Assembly (NCBI RefSeq): GCF_902459465.1
Contig: NC_047080.1
Coordinates: 4,441,214 to 4,505,213 of the forward strand
Reading direction: 5' to 3'
Source of the DNA: Asterias rubens
Taxonomy: Eukaryota > Echinodermata > Asteroidea > Forcipulatida > Asteriidae
Length of the DNA: 64,000 bases
Both the position numbers and the translations under genes were made by a program. Below, piece after piece: positions 26,101-36,400 of this stretch; within the stretch, counting starts at the first letter, position 1; every line of letters starts with the position of its first letter. The notes beneath the pieces are model-generated. The model was not told the DNA's origin. It made no database searches and was given only the letters and a program-made list of their open reading frames with translations.

Positions 26101-28562
26101 CTCGCCTGTTGGTTTCTGCAGCAAATGTGTTGTCCATGTTTAGAACATCTCTGGAGTCTTCATCCGATCTAATAAAAGGAACGAAAAAAAACCAATAATA
26201 AATTTAGACTCATTCAAAAACTAAATCCAACCTGGCCTGTGCCACAAAATTCCACAGGAGAGTGTGGAGACCAAGTCCACAGTACGAAAGCCATGTGGTT
26301 TCCACATAATACTAGCAGTACAGACAGAACAAACTCATGAACCCAATACTAGTCTTGAAGTAGCCTTTAGTCAAGGCGCAAGCAGCACCACCACATGTCA
26401 AGCACGCCCCTAAATATCACGCACAAAAAAAAGACCAGTGCTGGCGGCGGAGCCGCAAAGCTCCTCGAGCAACTCGTTTTGCGGCCTTATGTTTTTCTTG
26501 ACTTTTCCCACAGATTTTGGTGGGAGAAATGTAATGCATAATGCATGTTAGCCAATAAGAAGACGCAATACCATAGATGACACGCCACGTGCACGCCCCA
26601 TGACCCACACACACATAATGCTGCACTAAAAAATCATGTGCTGAGGGCAACACACAGAAGGTGCATATATGAATAACTAATTAGATAAACGAGTTGCTAA
26701 AGGCGCTTCGCGGCTTCGCTGCTCGAGCTGGTCTTTTTCGAGCGTGATATCTGGGGGTGCCACCGCCGCGTGGGCCTTGAAGGGGTTCATGTACATCACT
26801 CTGAGCCACATATGTATGCGTTTTATTGAGGGCATCATTTTATTGGTTCTTGACCCTGCTGTAACAATAGCTCTTGTATAGTTATGCAATAATAAATGAC
26901 TCACCTGTCTCTGTTCCTATCTTTAATCTCTGTCAGACTGATTATTCCTCCAGAGCGAAGCTTGAATGGATCATTCTGTCAACAAACATCAAATGTTACC
27001 AACAATTACACACATTAGCTTTCCTATTACTGACAAAGACACAGTATAACTACCTCATCTACAAAAAGAGCACCCTTCCTCCAACGTTAAAGGACTTTTT
27101 TAAGCAGGCAAGTTACCATGTTGTTTAAGTTGGAAGTTTGATACATATCAGCATCTAGTAAGTTTGTAATACTTACATCGATTTCTTCTTCTTTACTGAA
27201 CTTTTTCCCAACAGCAAGGCTGGCAGCGCTGAAAGTAAACAAAGAGAGTCGAATGTGCTAATTAAATGCTTTGTGAAATTCCACAAAAGCTCACAGTTAG
27301 GTTTGTTTATGTTGATCCAATTCACCTGACGTCATCATCACAATAATCTTGTTTGCGCAACTTGGAGTTAATGTTATAAATACAGTTTAGTAAAACTTTA
27401 GAAAACGCAGCGTTTACATGCTTACATGTCGACTCCCAAGATGGCGAGCATGGCAGGCATCTTAAGGACAAACCAATAACGGTAAAGGAAATCATCTTGC
27501 CTCAGGACATAAGTGCCATTACTGGGAGTGGGACTTGAACGCAGACTTTGCTCTTTAACAAAGCTCTTTAACCCCTCCGCTACGACACAAATAACAAAGG
27601 AGGACAAACTATATAATTGCTTGTAAAAGGGGAAGACGGGCCAAAGATCTGCCGGAGTCCAGAATCTTGACATTATTTATCGGCTAGCTGTATGGATAAT
27701 TACCTAACACCATGTTGCCTCTGTCTGAACTTCTGTGTTTCTCGCGTTTCATCCAAAATTGTTCTGAAATTGAATGAAAAACAAGCATTAAATAAATCAT
27801 GATATGGATAACAGCGTATTGATATTTGGGGATGGGGGGGGGGGGGGTGATTATATGGGTAGAACATCATGGACTGATGGAGGTTGATTTTATACATTTT
27901 TACAAAGGGGAATAGGCCTATCTTGTTATTGAGAGTAAATAAGAATTTGCTTATTATTTATTTTATGTCATGACGAGTGGTGGCAGGGTTCTACCTCCAT
28001 GATTAGATACAGAAATACTTCCGCAGTTTCATTTTCTTCAGGTTTGAAACCAAATTCAGTTTTTGAGGGAATGATTTCCGTATCAACCTGCCTCCACTTT
28101 TACACAAATTTTTACCACAATTAAAGGAATATCTCGTACTCGTAAGAAGAGTCGTAGTCGTACTCGTTTGCGTAAATAAGAATTAATAAGATACTTACTT
28201 TACTGTAACTAACAACATTGCATGATTATAACAAAGCACGGAGGGTCCATGCATAAAGTCAACACAAAAATGAAAACAGTCATTTGATTCTCATTCTTAA
28301 TCGTATTCAATCAAATGAAATAAATAAGAACAAATGCTCATTCAGTACATCAGTGAGCGTGGCGAGTATCACTCACTCACTCGGCTCAGCTTGCCCTTTC
28401 TGACCAGCAACATAAAACAATTCCAAGCCATGTAACATTTGTGGCTTTATCATTGATAGATTACCTTAACTCTTCAGTTCCTACTGTTTCTTCCTCCGAC
28501 GAGGAAGATTCCCTCCGACGTCGGAATTGCTTTCCTTGTTTTTTCTTGAAACTTACCGCCAT
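23160..28562 (-). CDS. C9orf78: TLS1/C9orf78 (HCA59 family) spliceosomal factor, 10 exons
   Basis: Ten exons join in phase to 303 codons: 28562-28465, 27763-27704, 27228-27177, 26975-26905, 26168-26085, 25406-25326, 24797-24669, 24488-24355, 23834-23733 and 23260-23160 (TGA). Hallmarks match the human C9orf78 family: N-terminal FRRRRESSSSEEE, then NDPFKLRSGG, AETNRRDEDAEM, the strongly conserved EEMLSNQMLSGIPEVDLGI, then FAPTNMAVNYVQHARYMHEEL and C-terminal ATDDYHYERFKKQLRRY. Human length is about 289. The family is nuclear: fission yeast Tls1 and human C9orf78 bind the Brr2 helicase and influence splicing of selected introns. The protein is highly charged with no membrane segment. Exon 8 offers two overlapping donors (GTGTAAGT); only the inner GTAAGT at 24354 keeps the frame with exon 9. 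Start ATG at 28562 gives the conserved basic N-terminus. Confidence 0.93.
24005..24203 (-). mobile_element. MITE family C copy in TLS1 intron 8
   Basis: Starts with CCAATTTCATAAAGTCGCTC and ends with CAGCTCTGTGAAATTGGGCC. The interior has the family pattern GCTGGTAATCTTGTTTCATG. It is followed at 24215-24330 by mirrored TATGGCGGAC/GTCCGCCATA segments of another foldback repeat. Confidence 0.6.
25585..25935 (-). mobile_element. MITE family A-prime (GGGAAGGTAC ends), in TLS1 intron
   Basis: Left end TTTAAAGGGAAGGTACAAGT, right end ACAGTGCCTTTAAG. The central palindrome CTTCTAGCTAGAAG is the subfamily mark, also seen in the copy at 39061. It lies between exons 5 and 6 of TLS1. Confidence 0.75.
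26411..26757. mobile_element. Inverted-repeat DNA element in TLS1 intron 4
   Basis: Left segment TATCACGCAC followed by AGACCAG, GGAGCCGC and CTCGAGCAACTCG. The right segment is its imperfect reverse complement (ACGAGTTGC, GCGGCTTCGC, GAGCTGGTCT, GCGTGATAT). The arms are about 65 bp, separated by about 210 bp. Confidence 0.6.
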
Positions 28563-30350
28563 GTTCTTTACAGTACACAAAATGTTGACCAAATTAAAAT
28601 GTCGTCTGCAACTTCTTCTGATGGTACCCCGTTGAAGTTTTTCCATACTGACATTGCTTTGTGTAAAGGCTATCGATTACCAGCTAGGTATTCACGTTCA
28701 GGGCTTTGTGAGGGCGCACTCACGCAAATACGGTACACTAGTATTTTCAATTTTATGCAAATTACCTCCTTTTTAACTTCTGCAATGAACGAAATAATTG
28801 GTTTTGAAGTTTCAAGATTTCCCTGCCCGAACCCGAACAAGGTTTTTGAAAAAGAAGAGAACTTTATCACAACTGTCACTTAGTTAGTAACTCGAATCTG
28901 ATACATCTGGGAATGGGAAATCATTTTTTAGTGAATAAAAGTGGCTTCCTTGTTCGAAAAGGGAACCGTCAGGTGTCACTGTGAGTTAATTTGTCACATT
29001 TTGGTAAATTTATTTACCAGGCATAGAAAAATGAGTTGTAATTTCATTTGACCGCCGATTGTTAATTAGCCTTGCGAAAATCAGCCAAAAAGTAACCCAA
29101 CATCAGCCTGGAAAGTCTACAACACCCACCATTGTGGCTGGAGGGTAATGACACTCTCCAAGGGCCAAATTTCATAAGCACAACAAAATTGCTTAGCATG
29201 AAATTTCTTCCTCAATAAAAAACAGGATTACCAACCAAATTTCCACGTGATTTTCAGGATTTAGCAAACAACAGCTGAATACCAGTATCCATCACTATTT
29301 TCAACAAATGGAAATTTGCTAGGCAAATTGTTGTGCTCAATAGCTTTATAAAATTGGTCCCTGGGTGCATTCAAACAAACATCAAGTGAATAAAAGCTAA
29401 AAGTCCACTCTTCGTTTTTGGATAACATTCATTATCCATCACATTTGCAATTTTACAATCAGCAATGCATTTTATTGAACACAACATCATCCAAGGGGAA
29501 ATATTTTACATTATTAATAACTCAAACACACTCAAAATAATCTCATTCATTAGGTATAATTTGTGTTTATACATATTTGTTTTTAAATATACATATTATG
29601 TGCTTCTCTTCACCCTTTTGAGTCTTCCTTCGGAAATTACATTCAGGAAAATAAATAGCATTTTAAATAAATTAACACACATGCTTTCAAACCAGGGGCC
29701 GATTTCAGAAAGCTGTTTAAGCAGAAAATATTGCTTATCAAATTAATTTCTTTTCTGAGCAGCGAATGAGTCAGCACCAGTTGCACAATGGCTGTTTTTG
29801 ATTAGTTTCTATTCAGCAAGATTTGTCTGTGCTTAGCAAGTTATTATAATGCTTACAGGCTTTATGAGCTGTGCAGAAAATATTGCTGAACAATTTGTTA
29901 CTGAGTGAAAAAAAGCAGGAAACCATTCACAAACTTTAAGGCCAACATGCGACATAACATTTTAGGCTGGTAACTTTCGACTGTTCAGCACAATGTTTGT
30001 GTGCTCCGCTACTTGTTTGTGCTTACGCAGCTTCATGAAGTTGGGCCTATCCAGAACTCATAATAATATTAAGGCTAATCATATTTTTAATATAATATAA
30101 TATATATAAATGGCAGATTGGATCAAACTTTTTTGAAAATAAAAGCTCTGCAAAACTAAAACTTGTCAAACAAGACGAGGTACTGCCCTAATGCCAGTTG
30201 TTGATGTTAGTTTCAGTTTACAGAAAGTAAATAATCACTAAAACCCTCACATACCAAAGCAAACCTCATCCATGCAAGCCAACCCCCCCCCCCCCTAAAT
30301 AAACATGAGGTTATAAGAGGTACTACTTGATCTATCAACAACTCAGTTAC

Positions 30351-30735
30351 TTTAAAGACACTGGACACTATTGGTAATTGCCAAAGACCAGTCTTCTCAC
30401 TTGGTGTTTCTCAACATATGCATAAAATAACGAACCTGTGAAAATTTGAGCTCAATTGGTCGTCGAAGTTGCGAGATAATAATGGAAGAAAAAACACTTG
30501 TCACACGAAGTTGTGTGCGTTTAAATGCTTGATTTTGAGACCTCAAATTCTAAATCTGAGGTCTCGAAATCAAGTTCGTGGGAAATTACTTCTTTCTCAG
30601 AAACTATGTCACTTCAGTAGGAGCTGTTTCTCACAATATTTTATACCATCAACCTCTCACCATTACTCGCCACAAAGTAAGGTTTGATGCAAATAATTAT
30701 TTTGAGTAACTACCAATAGTGTCCACTGCCTTTAT
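30351..30735 (+). mobile_element. MITE family A, copy 5 (complete)
   Basis: Ends TTTAAAGACACTGGACACTA and AATAGTGTCCACTGCCTTTA. The core palindrome CTCAAATTCTAAATCTGAGG is intact. Confidence 0.85.
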
Positions 30736-31555
30736 AGTACTGGGGTCGATTTCACAATAGGCTAGTCCAAAGTTAGAATGAGTAACTTGTCCTGACTCGA
30801 GAAGACTTGTATTAACCCTTTGAGAATCCAGTCTAGGTCATGCTTCAGAACAGTGTGAATAATTATGGGAAATCTGCCACAGCTAATGTTGCCAATAAAC
30901 CCTGCATTAAAATGTGCCGTTTGGTCCTTGAGTAATGCCCAAAGTATTTTGGCCTAATATGCCCCTTTTTTTATGTATTTTGTCGGCGCGGTAAATCAAA
31001 TGATTTATTTTTGTTCTCCTATTGTTCGAATTTTTATTTCTCGTTTTGGTCCATAGCAACGTTAGGATGTCTTGTTCTGTCAAAATGCCCAGGATTTAAG
31101 TTCAGGTTTCAACCAGTAGCCACGCTCACACACAAACATGCACACACACAGTTGATAAACTGGTATAATTTAGATTTTTTTTTTGCCACTGCCTTAACTC
31201 AAAATATTAAAATAAAAATTTGGATTGTCAAATTCTTTTGCAGTTCATGAAAAAACCCGTCACATATTATCAAATTAAACGAAAAACACAAACTCAATTA
31301 AACAAGAAGTTGCATTGCTTGGCATAAAGACTATTTTGAATAATGGCCAAATAGTTTTCGAATAAAGACCAAAATTATAGCACACACCTATTCAACCAAT
31401 TCACTTGACAGCATCAACACAACAAATCCAATTGCGCCATTTAGGTAGTCATTTTTCCTGTGTTTGTAGATCACGTGCGCAAGTTTAGATGCTACATGTA
31501 TGTGATACCCAAACATGGCATACCACGGGCAGACAGTCTAAGTGTCTAAAGTCAG

Positions 31556-31912
31556 GCTTAAAAAGGAATGCAAACCTTGTTGGTCTTTGAAAAGCGTTTG
31601 TTATAAAATACATATGGTTAGAAAGCTGTTTTAAAAGTAGAATACAATGATCCACACAAGCATCACTCGAAATTGCATGGTTTTTCTTTTACATTGCTAA
31701 CTAACATGGTTGGCCATTTATGATGGCCGACCGTGTTTGTCGACGAGGTAAAAGGAAAACCATGCAATTTCGAGTCATACATATACTTGTGTGGATCATT
31801 GTATTCTACTTTTACAACATCTTTCTAACCATATGCATTTTATAACAAACGGTTAAAGAACGCTTTTCAAAGACCAACTCGAGCGATCCAAGGCAACATG
31901 TTCCTTTAATCC
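31556..31912. mobile_element. Long foldback MITE (family E)
   Basis: Two arms of about 150 bp pair with each other. TAGAATACAATGATCCACAC (from about 31639) is mirrored by GTGTGGATCATTGTATTCTA (about 31790), and CCATGCAATTTCGAG by CTCGAAATTGCATGG. A half copy is found at 59436-59642 in the TSEN15 downstream region, which supports a dispersed family. Confidence 0.8.
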
Positions 31913-32829
31913 TATATAAATGTACTTTTTTTATATACAGTAAACTAACCTTTGAAAATTTCATTTCAAAAGGTGGTTGCATTATTTTTGAGATACAGCC
32001 AATTGCAAGGGTGCAAACTACGACCTTGTCAAGAATTATAACCTGGTTACTAATAGACATTGAGGTAATTTCCTGTAATGCACAGCTTTGCAGTTATGAA
32101 GGCAAAAGAACAGACATTTGTGACGAAGGTGAATTTATTTTAAAGTGACTGAACAGCATTTTGCAAAGCTGTGCAAATAGTTTAACATCAGCGTCATTAC
32201 AGTCTGTGTGAGGGGGAAAAGTATCATAGGTTTAGTGTGGGCAATTAGCCCTTCCCACAGTATATGCTGATTATATTCATGCTTGCACAGACATTATTGG
32301 TTGGTAAAAACCATAGAGTTTTACACTAGGTAGAACCACAAAGATATATGTCACACCACCATCAGCCCCATGCAAAAAAAGCACCATGTTCCCATTGGTA
32401 ACTCACCATGCAATGCCTCAATAACCAATAATAGATTGCAGCAATTCCTAAGAAAAATATGTTATGATGGCAAGGTTGTTTTTTAAATGCTCATTACAAG
32501 TTCACTGTAAAGCAACTTACATTAAATCGTGTCATTAAAGTTGCACAAGGTTTGACGCTGTATTTTACAAGTACGAGAGTAATACACATTTTGTGACTCA
32601 GTGCAAACAAGTTGCTCCTGAAATAGCACTTGCGTTATAGACAAGTAGCAAATTCTCAAACTGTTGTATCTCGCTTAAACTAGCTCGGATATACATACAA
32701 AATAAGTTGGCGCCAGAAGCAACCTTTTTGCAAAATCTAGAGACTTTTTTTTGGCGATAATCAAGATACAACTAGTTTGAAAAATCAAGAGAGAAAGTTT
32801 TTGCAATGAGACCATTACTAATACCTTGT

Positions 32830-33110
32830 GCGGATTATTAAGGCTCCCCTATGAGACCACTAAGGTTACCCCTTATAAGGTGACCTCCACTGTCTTGACC
32901 TCCAATGAGGTGACCCATAAAATGAGGTACCTTCTAATGAGATGACCTCAAGTGAGGTATCTTCTAAAGAGGCGAGAGGTGACCCAGTGTTAGGTGACCT
33001 CTAGTGATATTACATGTAGCTCCACTGACTTGAATCTCCAATGAGGTGACTCTAAAATGAGGTACCTTCTAATGAGATGACTTTAAGTGAGGTATCTTCT
33101 TCTTATGAGG
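32830..33110. repeat. Degenerate tandem repeat rich in GAGGT(A/G)ACC words
   Basis: Short words such as TCCAATGAGGTGAC, AAAATGAGGTACCTTCTAAT and AAGTGAGGTATCTTCT recur. A block of about 75 bp appears twice with a period of 136 bp (TCCAATGAGG at 32901 and 33037). It borders the duplicated esterase tail at 33114. Confidence 0.8.
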
Positions 33111-33113
33111 TAA

Positions 33114-33490
33114 GATGTGACCTCATCTTTACAAGTCATCATCTTCCTCCTCCTTCTCCTCCCCATCTTCCACAGATTCATTTGACCTCACAATCCTCTG
33201 TCGTACCCCATCTCGTAAGAGGCACCAAGGAGGAGGAGGCGAGATGTGACCTCATCTTTACAAGTCATCATCCTCCTCCTCCTCCCCATCTTCCGCCGAT
33301 TCATTAGACCTCACAATCCTCTGTCGTACCCCGTCTCGTAAAAGGCTCCCAGGGGGAGGAGGCGAGATGTGACCTCATCTTTACTAGTCATCATCCTCCT
33401 CCTCCTCATCCCCATCTTCCACAGATTCATTAGACCTCACAATCCGCTGTCGGACCCCGTCTAGTGAGAGGCTCCTGGGGGGAGGTGGCG
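33114..33490 (-). repeat. Triplicated esterase C-terminal coding segment
   Basis: A 123-129-bp unit occurs three times in direct orientation. The marker GACCTCACAATCC is at 33184, 33307 and 33433 (spacing 123 and 126). The rightmost unit is the live C-terminal coding sequence of PNPLA6/7 up to its TAG (33386-33384). The two others lie past the stop. In them the equivalent of the stop is TTG followed by TAA, and the acidic run (EEEEEDD type) is preserved when read in frame. Confidence 0.92.
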
Positions 33491-36400
33491 AGATTTCCGA
33501 CTCGGATTCTTCGATCTCCATCTCCTCGCTGGATACGCCGTAGGAATGGAAGTCGCTTTCTTGGTCTGCGGAAGAGTTTCTAGAGAAGCGGCTCTCCAAC
33601 CTCCAGAGGGTAGCTGAATCTGTGTGGTCGATTTCATCTGTGGGTTTAAAGGGAAGGTATTTGTTTGGTTATCACTCTTAACATTAATGGCAGTAAAAAA
33701 AATAATATTTGTTGAAGCTTACAGCAGCTTTCGATAGTATAAAGCATTCTGAGAAACAGTCCACTTTGAAGTAATGTGGTAATGTAAAAAGATATCTGTT
33801 TTGAAAATTTGAATCCAGGAAGCATTACTGTCAAAAACGTTTCTCAGATTGTGTTTTTATTAAAGACTGTTCCTTCCTTGTTTTCTTCCGACACCAAGTT
33901 TCAAACGTGCGGGTTAACAAATTTGTTTTGGACTTCATTGGACAAGGTCTCTAAACCTGGCAGTAATATTGACCAGAGAAACAACTTACCATCATCGTAG
34001 GCTGTTGTCTGAGGAGCGTTCAGCCGTGACACCATGGCAGCAAGATCAGTGAAGCGGGGAATCTGACCTGAAGACTAGATCATCAAGGAAAACGATTGTC
34101 AAAATTATGAAACTCACATAATAACAGAACCCACTAAGTAGGGCAAGTAGGTGATGGGATTTTGCCTTTGATGACGACAGCATGGAACTTGAAGAATTGC
34201 AAAGGTCGTGGGTTCGAATCCCACCCGAGATATACCTGTGATTTTTTTTTTACAGAACTCGGGTAAGTACTGAGTATACAGTGCTAACACACATCGGTGT
34301 ATATTGGTAAAACCAAAATGAACATAGACCTTATCGCAAATACTCAGTACGTGCTTATTAGGCGTGGAATGAGGTGCATGCTGGTCTAGATATCGATCAA
34401 GTTTGATCCCTAGCTACAATACAATATAATAATCTTTGTTAGGTCCCAAAAAGGGTAATTCAAATGCTCGCATACATTAAAAACATTGACACATTAAAAA
34501 CATTAAAGAAACAGACAATGGCTATATACAATTACAAGAAAAACCACTAAAAAGCGATTATAGAAAAATACTGGAGACTGGGCGATAAATTTATAATATC
34601 GTTAGTAAAATTGATAGACCAGCATGCACCTCATTCAACAGTTAGCACTTGGGCAATGGGTACTTGCGAAAATATTTACAGAATTGGAACACAGTCATGA
34701 GCAAGATATTTGGCTAAAGGACCATCAGAAATTAGAACTTTGAAAAATATATAAGTAGAATAAGAAGTTATGACAATGTTGAAACTAGAGGTTTGAGAAA
34801 CTGGGTATAAAATAAGAATCAATTTGGGGGTGAACAAAGTAAAGTTGTTGAGAGCAGGATTTGAACATGCGACCACCAGTTTAGGTGCCAGGGCTCTACC
34901 AACTGAACTATCTAACTCTAACGTAGGTTGTCTCTCTATTTTATCAATATCCTTGTTCATATGCCTTTTAGAGATATGGCGGACACAATGCTACAACACT
35001 ACAAGGTTTGGGTAAATTTGTGCTTGTTGACCATGGAAATAGAACGAGTGTTATTCAGTGAAGTGCGCTTTTTTTAGCCGATGCGACGTTTACACGTATA
35101 ACCTATTGACCACCAACGTTTATGGTGAGCGTGGCTTAAATGGGAGCCAGGCAGAAGTCTGCGCTTACCTGTGGGTTGTCAGCCCTCCGCCGCTCAGAGA
35201 CTCGTTTCTCTTTAAAGAGCTCATCCAGGTACTTGCTCTTCTTCCAGCCTTCAAACACCGTCTTGCCGTGGTGGTAGCCGATGTCTTGAAGCTCACTGTA
35301 CTTGTGAAAGTGCATGGTCTTATACCTAGAGGAAATTAAAGGGAAGGTACACAACTGGTTATTGTCAAAGACCAGTCTTCTCACTTGGTGTATCCCATCA
35401 TAACCATAGAACAACAAACCTTGGGCTCAATCGGTCTTCGAAGTTGCGAGAAAATGATGAAAGAAAAAACACCCTTGTTGGACGAATTTGTGTGCTTTCA
35501 GATAAGAATAACAGACTTCGAGCTAAAAGTCTTTTATTATTTTAGTGAGAAATTACCTCTTTCTCAAAAACTATGTTACTTCAGAGGGAGTCAGTTCCCA
35601 CAATGATTTATACTATCAACAGCTCTCCAATGCTCGTTACCAAGTCAGTTTTCAAGTTAGTATTTGTTTTGAGTAATTACCAAACGTGTACCTTCCCTTA
35701 AGGGAAACCCACAACGGAGCAATTAGCAAAATAATTGAATCGGCTGTCGATTTGGGTCGATAGCCCAAAACAGTTGAGTGTAGCTCTCACCTTAAAGTAG
35801 CTGTTCGACTTTGTCTTGTTAAGCAAACTGCCATACAGAAAGGTTGGCGGTGACACCATGTAATGATAATCTCTAAATGAGTTGGGGTGGTTCTGAAAAG
35901 AACCGTTGGTTCAGAACCAACCCAACTTATTTAGAGATTATCATTACATGGTGTTACCACACACCTTTACATATCGTATTTCCATCACGCAAAGTTTCAA
36001 ATCCTACTTAAAGGCAGTGGATACTGTTGGTAATTACTCAAAATATTTATTAGCATAAAAGCTTAACTGGTGACGAGTAATGGAGAGAGGTTGGTAGTAT
36101 AAAATATTGTGAGAAACGGCTCCCTCTGAAGTGACGTAGTTTTCGAGGAAGAAGTAATTTTCCACGAATTTGATTTCGAGACCTCATATTTAGAATTTGA
36201 GGTCTCGTAATAAAAGCATCTGAAAGCACACAACTTGGTGTGACAAGGGTGTTTTTTCTTTCATTATTATCTCGCAACTTAGACGACCGATTGAGCTAAA
36301 ATTTTCACAGGTTTATTATTTTATGCATATTATGTTGAGATCCACCAAGTGAGAAGACTGGTCTTTGACAATTACCAATAGTGTCCAATGTCTTTAAGTA

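Larger units (their letters stand above)
28563..33110. other. Intergenic region between TLS1 and PNPLA6/7; repeats only
   Basis: TLS1 is transcribed away to the left from 28562, so its promoter should lie just right of this point; the esterase ends at 33384. The region contains family C copies (29160-29362 and a degenerate one at 29690-30050), a family A copy (30351-30735), a long foldback element (31556-31912) and a degenerate tandem array (about 32830-33110). I see no additional exon. Confidence 0.6.

Noticed and set aside
27422-27475. Possible extra TLS1 exon (frame with MPAMLAILGVDM)
   Set aside because: Exons 2 and 3 already join in phase to conserved family sequence; inserting this segment breaks the similarity.
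34189-34330. tRNA-like B box GTGGGTTCGAATCCCACC
   Set aside because: It forms a good T arm, but no A box or acceptor stem is found upstream, so it is at most a SINE fragment.
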